Shown piece after piece: positions 41,593 through 53,585 of a stretch of 59,447 nucleotides of DNA; position 1 is the first letter of the stretch, and each line of letters opens with the position of its first letter. Below the pieces are notes generated by a model. That model made no database searches. It was given only the letters and a program-made list of their open reading frames with translations, and was not told where the DNA came from. This DNA comes from Lingula anatina (Eukaryota > Brachiopoda > Lingulata > Lingulida > Lingulidae). Both the position numbers and the translations under genes were made by a program. The stretch spans positions 176,872 through 236,318 of the forward strand of contig NW_019773936.1 in assembly GCF_001039355.2 (NCBI RefSeq), written 5' to 3'.

Positions 41593-42374
41593 TTTGTACA
41601 ACAATATGGCAACAATTGTAAGAAGAAATCCCAAACACATCCATATATCCACAAATGCATATTCTTCATGATCGTATTGTTAATGGCATTTTCTCCGATA
41701 ACGCAGACAATCTTCAAAACTGGAACAAACAAGCCCGAGATTTTCTTTCCCACGCCCCCTCCCCTTAATTATTATAACGAGTTGTCTTGAATGTTTTTCT
41801 TAGTATACATGTACACACTACTGGTTCATCGGGTGGATAAAGACCCAACTTTAATCTAAAATAAAAAACCCTTAAAATACAACCACTATAATTAAAAAAA
41901 AAAAACATTTCAGCTATTGCTAGTGCACGTGCATTGCAATACATGATGTTTCACGCCAAGTTCACAAGGGAAACAGTCTATACATGTTTTACCTGCTAAA
42001 TTAAATGCAGTGTATCGATCTTATATAAGCTTTAACAAAGAGCGTAATTCGAACTACTTGTTTCCCTGGTTTTGAATATAAAGTACTTGCATGTAACTTT
42101 AAGTAGAAAAAGGTGGAGCCACTGTACGCAGAAACTATATAATTGTTATATTGCTGTTGATGTTGTATCAAACGAGAGAGACGATTCAAGCAGATATTCA
42201 TGTTACTGATACATGTTTTTATATTTTATAGATCTTAAGATGTACATGTATTATACCCCGAATTGTCTTTTGTCACAAACAAACTACCTGTTTGTGTGAC
42301 TGAAGGCGTCAGATTGATACCGAAACGTATCCGTGATTATCTCAAACACAATAAGTTTGAGGCAAAAGAAAAGT

Positions 42375-42387
42375 TGCCACCTGGTGG
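42375..42387 (-). promoter_or_regulatory. CTCF-like binding site
   Basis: The minus strand reads CCACCAGGTGGCA, a full match to the degenerate CTCF core CCASYAGRKGGCR. It sits between exons C and B. Only the sequence match is seen; binding, and conservation of the motif in this organism, are assumptions. Confidence 0.4.
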
Positions 42388-42503
42388 GTTTAATTTTTAT
42401 ATGTAGAGATAAACATAATAAAATGCTGTCCATCGCTGTCAATATACAAGCTGGACTTTCAATGATATAGACAATAAAGAGCCCAGCACCCAAGTCCAAT
42501 GTC

Positions 42504-43200
42504 TGACATCAATTGCAGATATCGGATGCACTCCCCCGCATTTATATCTGTGTGTGTCCTACCATGTTATCTAACAGACTCAGACGCCTAGAGCCCCACA
42601 TCAGTTTTACAAAATTAACCGCAATTGCGATACCTTTTTTAAAGTATATAACATTGTTTTGCTTCGAGGCAATATCTATTACGTGTGCAATGCTACATGA
42701 AACATGTACACTGTTACATGTGCAAACATACAGAAAATGGTTTATAGTTTGCTTAACGTGCCTTCAACTTACCACTACATATCTATCAGGATTTCCATTT
42801 TATTTGCCGCTCCAACAACTCCTCGCGAAAGTTCACAGTCAAAATCAAACCAATCTGCTGACGTTTGTTTTTATTCATTTGTTTCTGTCATGCTGAGTAT
42901 TGATTTCATTTCTTCAGTGACATATCTATGGATATACCACTGATCCGGCCACTGATGTCAAATTACTGTGTATTGCATTTTTTGATCAATTGAACAGTTG
43001 GCTACTTGATTGCTGTCGAAAGCAATTGACAATGCCAGATGCACTTTCCTGCCTTTTCCATTGTGCATGCCCAACGGGAGATATCTTACAGACTCAAACA
43101 CGTCAAAATCCATTTTAACTAAAGTGACTGCAATTGCGATATCTTTAAACCAATTGCTGTTGTTAGTCTTTAAGGCAATCGCTATTGCAAAGTTTCAAAA
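42504..43200. repeat. Diverged tandem duplication, about 509-bp offset
   Basis: A GCAATTGCGATA block occurs at 42621 and 43130, with similar flanks: CAATTG-GATGCACT upstream, and ACAGACTCA words between. Copies run about 42504-42690 and 43013-43200. Open plus-strand frames over both copies resemble each other for this reason; I do not call them genes. Confidence 0.6.
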
Positions 43201-43783
43201 AAAAGGATCCACACTGTTTCTTTCTCTCTAAGGTTCTATTAAGCACAAAGCAATGAAACGTGCTTACTTGGACAAATAGTTAATTTTTGTGTGACAAACT
43301 CAATCGTTCAGGCACCAATTCCATCCTGGTATGATGGCCAAGAACTACCCAATTAATTGTCTTCGATTGATATTGGGAGAAAGCACAACAAAATGCCCTC
43401 AACTGTGCAAATTTACCAAAACCGTTCTCCCTAGTGGGTTTTAGAGGGAAAGGGGTCGGAATAGGGGGTGGATCAGCTCCGGGAGACATACAGGGACTAT
43501 GAGGCCATGTAAGAATGTCTCTCCTGAAGTAAAAAAAAATAGGTCTAGAAAACGTACTTCGGTCACATCCCAGGTATTCTATAACATGCATTACAGACGA
43601 GAAACAGGATGTCAGCAATGGAACGCACGTGATGTGACGTTGAAATACATCGCTGAAACATGATCACTTAAGGAAATACGCACCAACCACGACTCTGTAT
43701 ATAAGTCAGACAGAGCATATTACATGAACAAAACCAGTATTAACATCCTGTGCTTGTAGCTTCGAAATCTGAAAGGACTTCGC

Positions 43784-43830
<47 letters not shown>

Positions 43831-43831
43831 T
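43784..43831. repeat. (TTTA)n microsatellite
   Basis: About twelve TTTA units, followed by a TTATTATT tail. Confidence 0.95.
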
Positions 43832-44025
43832 AGTTTATTATTATTTTTTGATTTAAATGATTTAATCTCCCAACTTGACAGGTTATTAATTAAATATGTT
43901 AGACATGTAACTTTCCCAATCGATAAAATGTAAATAAAAGTGAAGTTTCGCCTGGCCACTCACAGATGTTCATGGATTGCAGGCTGTATAATGAAACGTT
44001 TGATTTAAACTAGCTATCATACAAA

Positions 44026-44033
44026 CTCTCTCT

Positions 44034-44078
<45 letters not shown>
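44026..44078. repeat. (CT)n microsatellite
   Basis: CT run of about 53 bases with one TT interruption; a homopurine-homopyrimidine tract. Confidence 0.95.
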
Positions 44079-44080
<2 letters not shown>

Positions 44081-44750
44081 GATGGGACCGGTAGCAGGTG
44101 TTACGCCTAGTTATTATATCAATTATTTAATTTTATTCAACATTCCACCTGCTCTTAACGGGCTTTGACTTAAAATGTAATACGATACAATGGTTTAAGT
44201 GCTCGCAATGTATATAATCACGAATCAGACTGAAAATATGATGCGGAACCTGGCAAGAAGCCACGTTATGATGATCAAAGTAAGTAAAAACGTTATAGAA
44301 TTGGTAGTTTATTTGTTCCATCTGGTTATACAGGCTCTGTACAGTTTATAGACGTCCTGATAGAGGCTGTTGATTAATCATGTATGTGTTACTCTTCTGT
44401 TAGAATGCAATATCTGATTTTGTTGTGCAAACTATACATTCGTCTTGAGTAGGTATTGAATCCTCTGCCAACCGTTTTTATGTGTGTAAGCGTTAGCCTC
44501 AATTTCTCATTGTTTTTGATCAGGCACATTGATTAATTAATCGCTAACATCAACAATGTTAGTTTGGTCTGTTTCCAATCATTTGACTGCCTCGATCCAG
44601 GTTCGCCAAATGACAGAATAAATCTGATTGAAAGTTATATTATTTTATCTGTTTGATATTTCCGTACCTGTATGTCATTCTTCGTTCACTGAATATCTGT
44701 TTTTTATATCGCTTTTGGAAGACTTAATTGTGCAGGTGTGAGAGGACTGC

Positions 44751-44880
44751 CAGTCCTAGGAATGGAAGTCCGGGCTCCCATATGATTAGTACAGGTTAGG
44801 GTTAGTCGAAGTATTGGGGTTAGTATATGGGACGATTGTCACCTGTACAAAGTAATAGGAAACGGACTACGGTTCCTAGC
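44751..44880. mobile_element. Inverted partial copy of the 27.6-kb MITE
   Basis: The reverse complement of this segment aligns along its length with 27738-27861, including ATTACTTTGTACAGGTGACA and a CCATATACTAACCCCAATAC block. It forms a long-range inverted repeat about 17 kb apart, spanning exon B. Confidence 0.75.
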
Positions 44881-45029
44881 TGACAACACCGGCTATGCGT
44901 TTCCCTTACCATGTACAGTATAACAGTTAGACATTTTTGATATCAGGTGGTACCATAAGCGACATATATGTAGCTGAACCGTTACATTTTCAGAGATTGA
45001 CAACTTAACTAGGTATTTTAGTATAAACG

Positions 45030-45050
45030 GAGGTGGGGAGGGAGGGGCAG
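45030..45050 (+). other. G-rich tract
   Basis: GGAGGTGGGGAGGGAGGGG: three long G runs plus two GG pairs, which is borderline for a quadruplex. Confidence 0.4.
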
Positions 45051-46232
45051 CACTCAGAACCGCCAATCGACTTTCTAGACAAAATGGCAGGAAGTTAACT
45101 CGTGGAAATTTATGATAGGAAAAGAAGTAACCTGTTACTGTGTATATAATGTCATTACACGTCGGAACCTCTCACAAAATATCGGTACAGTTGTGTCACT
45201 ATAAGATGTAATGCTCGTTGAATACAGTCTTTTTAAATACCTTGCTGGAAAGTTAATACTTCTAATTATATGTGATTTTATCGGTTTCGTGAGGCAGTGC
45301 TTTCAGAAATAATTAAAAATAATTTACAGAGGATTCTAAGCCTGCGTGAACTTATTAACTGTGTCTAATTAAAATGGTAGGGTAGGCAATAAGCTCTGCA
45401 CAAGGCACATGTATTCCTTGTCCAATGAGAAAATCCTCAAATGATATGGTGCATAAGAGAGACCCTTTTCCTGTATTTAAACGTTTTTTTATTAAGATAA
45501 AAATGGCTGTTCCCGATGTTTTTAATAAAGAAAAATTTCCCAGCCATTTCATAAAAAAATATCTCTGGTGCATTTGAAAAAGAGACACTATAGCAATCCT
45601 TTATCAATATTATAACGTGAAAGTAAAACACAAAGGGTGTGTGGTAGCCACGGCTATGTCAAGCAAATGCACGGACATGACAAGAAAACAGTAATTGAAG
45701 TCAATCCACTTTGATAATCACAATATACCTATTAAAGAAAACCTTGCCATAAATCCCGAATTTTCCTGACGTTCACTTCCCAGCCTTAACGATATACCTT
45801 AAGTCATGTCTTTCCTGTGATCCACGTCATTTGCCGTGCATTAAAAAGACTTAGTCACACAACAAGTGGTCTTAATAGAGAACTGCTCAGCCCATTAGCA
45901 CGATGGCCTTCTCTAATGGTGTACGATTGACTTATCCTCTAAGCAAATTTGGTGCTCGGGGAAATTAACACGGGCACAAATGGGGAGGCAAGGTGCGCGT
46001 GGAGATAAAACATGAAATCCAGAAGATTGTTTAAGGTTGAGTTCACACTGGGAAAACGTCTATGAGTCGTTTAATTCAATAATGCAGAAGCTGGCACAGT
46101 AGTGCACCATATAGGTGAACTCATCATAGGCGCTATGGAACAGATCAGTTAAAATTTTACTAGTTGTGAAAATGGATTAAAGAGCATTCAAAGACGCAGT
46201 GATTACAAAGGAGATGGCCAGTGAGACAAATT

Positions 46233-46896
46233 ATAGTGCTGGACCTTAGACAGACTATAAACGAATAAACGGACTGTTGATTTAATTTATACCTACTCTA
46301 TAGAACATGAATGATAAAATCAAATCACATACAAGTCATGTAAGTGGCTTTTGTGCAGTGAATGTGATCAGAGTATGAAATTGATCTAATTATTTACCGG
46401 TATATATATGGCTATTTTCTCTCTCGTCGAGCAACAGGTCGCAACTCTCAGTATTTGATTTATTGAAATCAATGAAGAATAAAAACTTAAACTTGAGATG
46501 GCTTTGTCCCGATATTCAGTTTTCAGTTCAACTGTGTATTCTATATATCTACACACGATGAACAGTCACAAATGATAGTGCTGAACATTAGACAGACTTT
46601 AAACGAATAAACGGACTTTTGATTCAATTTATACCTACTCTTCAGAACATGAATGATAAAATCAAATCACATACAAGTCATGTAAGTGGCTTTTGCACAG
46701 TGAATGTGATCAATGTATGAATTTGATCTAATTATTTACCGGTACATATGGCTATTTTCTCTCTCGTCTAGCAACCGGTGGCAACTCTCAGTATTTGGAT
46801 TTATTGGAATCAATGAAGAATAAAAACTGAACCTTGAGATTGCTTTGTACCGCTATTCAATATACAGTTCAACTAAGTTGTGTATATATTTACTAC
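46233..46896. repeat. Tandem duplication, 342-bp unit, two copies
   Basis: Copy 1 begins at 46233 and copy 2 at 46575, both with ATAGTGCTG followed by a TTAGACAGACT word. They stay alignable through CATACAAGTCATGTAAGTGG and a CTCTCTCGTC word to GTTCAACT near the ends. Similarity is high with few small indels. No ORF spans it. Confidence 0.9.
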
Positions 46897-48200
46897 GCAC
46901 ATAAACACACAGACATACACGTATACAGAGAACACAGACACATACCCTATGAAAACCCGTCTTTAAGTTAAACAATCAATCAATGTCTGCAGGAGTTACG
47001 ACGTGAAAGGTGTCCGAACTTATCTGGAAATCCCACACTCTTACTTATTTATAACCTAAACCTGTGTAGGATTCAATGTTCGTTTGAGGGGTAAAAGAGA
47101 TATACAGAATCCGGAACTTTTGCCGCCTGGTGCAATCAATTACAGTGCGTGGTTTTCATACTGGCATCATGTACCACAAAGTATCATGATCATTTGTTTC
47201 AGAATTGGTCGTAAAATCATCATGTCTTTTTGCCATTTCTTTCTTTTTTCTTTAATCTTTGCTTTTTCCCTTTCGAATTAAAAGGTTTGGTGACTATTCA
47301 TGGAACTGATGCATATGCATTGTACAGCTTTGGTTATTGTTGATTTTAATCAAAAGACTCCGTCACGGTTCTGGGTATCTTTATGCTTTTATTTGTTGCG
47401 CACTCACATTATGTAAATACGCAAACATCGCTCCTACGCGGTACGAGTACTTTATGTGTTCGTCGAGGATACGCGGTTCACAAAATCGGTAATATGCTGA
47501 TCTTTTAGCACGAACTAAATGGGACGTGTGTGTTTACGTGTGTGTACACAGAGATCGTATGCAGCGTAGATACATCGCACTCTGAACGAACATCCCAAGA
47601 TACGCTTTGCATTTGTCGTAAATATGAGTCGGTCGACTCAGTGGTGTTTCTTGAATACACTGAATTCGTAATTCATACGCTGAGTTCTTGAAAAAGATAA
47701 AAAAAAATTGAAAAAAAGCAGTTTTGTGTGTACTGCAATTTCATAAGGAACTCTCCAGAATTTGACATACGCAAAAATCTGAATGGGACCAAAGACGGCC
47801 ATCAGAAAGAGGGAGTGGGTGGTTCATGATTATACATCTATCTATTGTTCGACCATGCGGCGCAGGGTTGGGAGTCCCTGCGGCCTTTTGGTAAGGTTAG
47901 ATTCTGGCGGCACTGTAAGTGTTATACCGCCCTTTATTCTTTCATTTGCTGTACTATATACATGTACTTATTTCTCAGTGGCATGCTTGGCATTTTTCAT
48001 GAAATAGCATATAATGTATCAGATATATACCAAAAAAACCTGCGTTTAGCGTAGACAATAGAATCGTGATACGGTATAATTTGATATAACCACACCTCAC
48101 AAAACCAGCTACAGCTAAACCGATACCTCGTTCTTGTGGAAAGGTTTGCAGCGTAGTATAACATGCTGCACTGCAGTGTTTTACCTAGGTCTTAAAATAT

Positions 48201-48430
48201 AGTATAGAACGAAGGTACACAAAATAGCAGATCATTATTGGTAATTTTCAGCAAACATGTGAAAGAATGAATTAAAACGTACCTTGCATCGAATTTTAAT
48301 TCCAGAAAAAAAAACGTCTCATCGACGTCTTTAAGGTATACTATAGAACAAAGGTACACAAAATAACCGATCATTATTGGTAAACTTCATCAAACATATA
48401 AAAGAAAGAATAAAAACACACCTTGTATCG
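48201..48430. repeat. Tandem duplication, 139-bp offset, two copies
   Basis: Segments starting at 48201 and 48340 share AAGGTACACAAAATA, GATCATTATTGGTAA and a CCTTG(C/T)ATCGA end. The minus-strand ORF over it is low-complexity and repeat-derived. Confidence 0.85.
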
Positions 48431-48789
48431 AGAGTGTCCTCTGCTATGGAAGGAAATCAGCATTTATTTTTAAAAAATCATAATAAACAGTTATACAAAT
48501 GTTTTGCAGAAGTTTTAGTAATTTGAACAAGCGCACCAAGCAATTAAAAATATGAATCAAAAACGCTGTCCATAAAATATTGTACCAATGACTTCAACGA
48601 TAGGGAAGAACCCAATGTCTTTTGCATGTGGCTTTAAAAACGGTAGGCCTATATATACCTTTATAATCCCATACTCCTTCAGTTAAGTCATTATTTGGAA
48701 TTGATTTATTTCAAAGAATTCTTGTTTGATATTTGCCCAGTTGGGATAATTTCGTGCACGGGCATGTTAATTGGGATTAATTCAACCTG

Positions 48790-48794
<5 letters not shown>

Positions 48795-48867
<73 letters not shown>
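48795..48867. repeat. (AT)n microsatellite, long
   Basis: Uninterrupted AT run of about 72 bases, able to form a cruciform; a likely hotspot for length variation or assembly error. Confidence 0.95.
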
Positions 48868-48871
<4 letters not shown>

Positions 48872-51800
48872 ACTTGATAGATGGGATGTTGCTGTATCAG
48901 TTAATTGAAATCGCTATGTCGTGTCAGTCAAGTACGAAATACACGTGCAAATTAAGTCAAACATGAGTGTCTTGTCATGATGACACACGAGTCTTTTCAG
49001 TGCATCCGTCGCAGGGCTAAACAAAGTAATTTCCTCTGGACGATCAAATTGCCTACTTCGAAAAATAAAAAAGGAAATGTTAACGACCGCAGCCGGAGGC
49101 TTTTAAATGACGAGCCAAACCAAAGCCTCCAATAAAACCGACCTATTCCCATAAGACCAGTGTTATCGGATGGATAAATTGAGGGAAATTCCAGACGAAC
49201 TCAAGCTATAAACGGATACGTAATCGTTGGTATATTGAGACATTACCAGAGCAAAAAGGTCGTCAAAGGTTCAATAAATACATCACCGTTTATCTACATG
49301 GAGCCTCAATGGTGTGGAACAATGTTTTGGATGCAAGTATGGATTAAAAAGACCCTGAACATCGGCCATGGGGCATACTCAAGAGTTGGCTGCCAAATAT
49401 GGGAGTTTCAAATTACAATGTTACGGTGTAATTAAATGACATAGATGAATAATTAGCTCTTTTTTTCATGCCAGCAGAATGAAATATATATAAATATTTA
49501 CTAACTGATTGCACTTTCTTAAAACTGTCATTCTCAATTTTGCCAAATTAGCCATTTTAAAAATAGCCGTTCTATTTATTTGTGTTTTTTCTCAGTCTGT
49601 GTACTTGTCTGTGTACTTGTACATTGTCAGCATTGCTTAATTCTGTATTGATCGATTTAGAATAGGTTGTTATAGACGTGAAGAGGGAATTGCCTATGAA
49701 ATACAACCCAGGCTATGAATTGTTTATATAACAAATTGATCTTTAACAAGAAGGCTCCTACTGCCGTTACAAGTACCTGCTAAATACACTGTACGGAGTG
49801 CTTAATTGGTTAAAATAAGTTTGGAACGTCTTTGACTTCAACCTCATGCATGTTAATGTGACACCAACACTTACATTTAAACTGATTTGAATCGCGGTGA
49901 CATGCTTACCAGTACCTTGGGGTCCTTAGAGAGAGATAGAGAGATTTAAGGCAACTTTTTGAATAAAGTGATATCATTGGAAGCAAGCATCTAGCATAGT
50001 GTATGGATACAACACAGTTTTCAATTGTGAACCAAAGAGGATGCGCGTGCACATGTGCCTCTCTCCCCATTTTGTACGAGTAGCTGCTAGAATTAATTCA
50101 TACGAATAGACAGGGTTTTTGAAAAACACAATACATTCCATCCGCGAAGGTGTCTTTTGGATATTGGTATATGGCGTAGGATGTCTCTATATATATCGTT
50201 TTACTTTACTTCTGATGGTTGGTTTAAAAACCACACACAGCTTTAAGTTGTGGTATCGTGTTTCTTGGCAATGATTGGAGTTAATTAGAAACGCTAATAT
50301 ATGTATTCCTCGCGATTATAGGCACTGCTTCGTGATACAATTAAAATTGCACATAGAATCCTTTGCTTATGGCACTGATGCTGATCAACAGAATTAAATA
50401 TACGAAACTGAGATTTCTAAACACGGTTTTACATGCGCTTTCTAGTGTCTCTTAACTGTTTGTCAAGTGAATATAATCTAGCTATTATGAGCCTAAGAAT
50501 AACCAGTCTAATGCATGTTTTAAAACTTGTTTCTGACATATATACCACAGAAATACATTTAAGGAGGAAACATGTAGAAGCAAAACAAATAAAAAAAGGA
50601 AAAAGGAAAACTATTCCGGGGCCTACAGTAGTAAGTGATCGGTCTTATAAGGAGATGGGGAACCACTCGCCATGCTTTTTCAACTGTTTCTCTATGTTTA
50701 GTACCCCTGTCATTAATTTTAAATTCTTTTCCATATGAATTCACCTAGCAATTAACCAAACCACCCATTAAACATAACATCCACCTAGTCACCAACAGAA
50801 CTAAACATCCTCTTTTCCATCCTTTCTAAACATATCTGCTTATAAATCAAATGAGCCAAAGTCTTTTCTGTATATCTGCCTATCAGCTTGGGTTACACAA
50901 AAGAATGCTACGGGTTCTGACTATTACCCCTTAGTACACAGCATAGGTGAACCGAAGTTGACACAAAGTAACTCGCAAACCAGCAATCCGTCAATGTATC
51001 AACAGATGGAGTGTCACATGTAATTTAGATGCTACACCCAGCATAGAGCTCCCACGTTTACCAGGAACGACTGGCTGTCGCGGTCTTATGCAAGGCGCAC
51101 GTTACATAACAATCAACGATATACAAGATGCTGAGCTTTGCTGGCCTTATGTTACATATAACTAGACATTGTGATAATGGCACTTTGGCAAGTACCAGTA
51201 ATAGGTTTACATACACACACACAGACACTATATACATGACAATGGTTGATTATACTAGATCACGTACATCACGGACCAAATGCAATTTATTTATATATGC
51301 CCACTAGTTAAGACATCACAGGTTGACCCATAAGATAAAACATCAAATTCGACAGTTGGTGCTTTGAGTTGAAATAATAATAATGTAATGGTTTACTATT
51401 TATGTGTATTTGCACGTGCTCATTGATGTCAAACAAAATATATAATAGACAGTAATACATAACACGCTACAAATATACATCTTACAATGGGTAACGACGC
51501 ACACGGCGTCCCACATACAATATTAAAAAATAAACACGTGTCACTCCAAACTATGTACGTTGACAAAAAATGCAACTCAGATGTGTTTTCTACTAATAAC
51601 TGCCAAATAAAATACAATTAATTCAATCTATTTTTCAAAAGGGGCACAAAAAATTATACGTCTAAAAGTTTAAAAGACAAGTCTGAGAGATAAGATGGCT
51701 AAGAATTCGAAGGTACAACTTTTATTGTAATTGTTATTGTATAACTAGCTATTTACACGCACGACAGCTTTTTGCCCTGCGTAAAATCACCCTTGTTTGT

Positions 51801-51894
51801 GTGGTTTATAATGCAAATCGGACTTGAGGGTCTAATCCAACTCTTATGGGGGTGCAAAATTAACCTACGAGTAAAGCGATAGCAATAAACCTAC

Positions 51895-52597
51895 CGCCAT
51901 TGTCGATCCCCAGAAATTCCTGCAAAATACCGTCCAGACCATCTTTGATCCTTTTGTATTCCACGGGCTCGCTGTCTTCCTTGGAACTGATGTATATCAG
52001 TCCTTCTGAAACAACGTGGCAAAACGACGTAATGATATTATCCTGTCCCTCCTTCTCGTAGATTAGCCGAAAATTTCTCCACCCGAATTGCCTAATCAGC
52101 CGGTGAATGAAATATGTCAAAGAGTGAACATTGTCACCGACTCGTGTAAGGGTCGGGTACATGCCTGTTCGTTTTTGCTTAAACTCCATGGCAAAAGCCC
52201 CGGCGCTGATTACAGGGGTGTCCCAAAATTTCGCCTGCCGGGCAACAGGAGCGGCGGCAAAGTCACAGGCCGGCCCCAGAAAGACATCGGCCTCCCCTCT
52301 CAGGTGCAATTCAAAGGCCTGGTGCATCCCCTCAGCTATGTCGCACAGGGAATCCCCGTGATAGACTACCATGTTTATTTTCCCCAGGTAGGCACTGGAT
52401 GCATTGACGGCTATGGCCAGGGCCTGGGAGACTCGCTGCCTAGAAAACAATCTAGCAGATTGAGCGGGAAGAATCGCCGCAACGTTCACCGTACCTTGCA
52501 GCTTCCTACCAAAGTGGTCCATATGGTGACTTTTGTCAGAGATCACAACGGTGACATCCAAAATGATAAAGAAAACAGAGAAAACTGAAAAAGTCAT
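51895..52597 (-). CDS. Exon C: first coding exon of a third natriuretic peptide receptor / receptor guanylate cyclase-like protein
   Basis: Paralogue of exons A and B, 234 codons plus one base. It begins at the ATG at 52597, with a signal-peptide core at residues 3-18 (SVFSVFFIILDVTVVI region). Signatures are VFLGPACDFAAAPVARQAKF (105-124), WDTPVISAG (125-133) and MYPTLTRVG (146-154). Conserved cysteines are C85, C111 and C193; there are no extra cysteines. One sequon lies at N65. The donor GGCG|GTAGGT at 51895/51894 is phase 1 but weaker than that of exon B. After C193 the exon runs 41 residues to the splice site, against 43 in B and 47 in A, so the boundary is homologous. No clear TATA box was seen within 200 bases upstream of the ATG; 5' UTR exons or a TATA-less promoter are possible. 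No following receptor exon was recognised in the 17 kb before exon B. Confidence 0.85.
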
Positions 52598-53529
52598 AAT
52601 TTAATCGCTTCTTGTTCTGTAACCAGTGCTGGTAAAAATAGACATTTCATCACTAAGTACGCCAATCCAGTTGTCACCCAAAAGTGTGTACCGTCTTAGG
52701 TATTTCCATTGTCAAATGAGCTTTGCTCGTCTACAGGTGTAGTAGGTGCTCAAACTGGAATATTGTATTGCTGAATCTCCACTGTCAGACGACGGCTATG
52801 ACGTCCAATTAACATCTCTTATTGTGATACGCGTATTCTGCAGTTGACCAAGCAAATCCCTTTTTGAATTGAAATAAAACAACACGCAACAAGGACGGCC
52901 GTTTTTTATATATTAATATAATGTGCCAGTTACACGTCCTTGTCTGATCCCAATTGCGGTTCAAAGTGTATTGCTCGCTGGTTAAGTATTAAGGACTGCT
53001 TTGCAGTCATTAGGTTTCGACTGTGTTGTCTGTTTGACAGATGATGTCCATTATAAGTTCCGGGTATGCCAGTGCGCTATGAAAAGGCTTCCTTACAAAA
53101 CAACTCCCTGCATAAACAACGTTAAGAAGCGAAAAAGACAGGACTCAAATGATTGACGTATGTTAAGATACTTCATAGTATATTACAACTTCATGGGGTT
53201 AGCTGAGGCTGAGAGAAACTAAAGTACCAATGGAAGATACCACATGCTGTACCTAATTTTGTCCTGAAGAATTTCCTCGCTAATCTCCGCCATGTTGCAT
53301 TATTTGCAGAACAACAGCGTTAAGTATCCTCGATTACCGCACACCTCAAACCACGACAGATACAGGTATATTGTCGCATTTTCCAGTGTGTACAGCTACA
53401 GGTACATGCATCGGGTTTAAAGTATATGGGCGGCATAAATCAATCGATTTTTTCTATTGTCTATCTTCAGACCATTAAAATTTGAAGATGTGCGTTTCAG
53501 AAATTGCTCCGCCGTAGCAAGTTGACTGA

Positions 53530-53531
53530 CA

Positions 53532-53569
<38 letters not shown>

Positions 53570-53585
53570 GAGAGAGAGAGAGAGT
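53530..53585. repeat. (AC)n(AG)n compound microsatellite
   Basis: An AC run passes directly into an AG run about 0.9 kb upstream of exon C on the minus strand. Confidence 0.9.

Larger units (their letters stand above)
34974..51894. other. 17-kb stretch between exons B and C with no recognised gene
   Basis: It holds the exon B promoter, long dinucleotide repeats, three tandem duplications, one arm of a dispersed inverted repeat, a CTCF-like site and a double E-box. No receptor exon downstream of C was recognised. One plus-strand stretch at 40258-40413 has exon-like borders but no known domain. Confidence 0.5.

Noticed and set aside
42513-43231. Two similar plus-strand ORFs suggesting a small gene family
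   Set aside because: Their similarity comes from the diverged 509-base tandem duplication; no start context, domain or splice structure supports coding.
52088-52588. Plus-strand ORF antisense to exon C
   Set aside because: A shadow of the receptor exon on the other strand, with no independent features; the same holds for the plus-strand frames opposite exons A and B.
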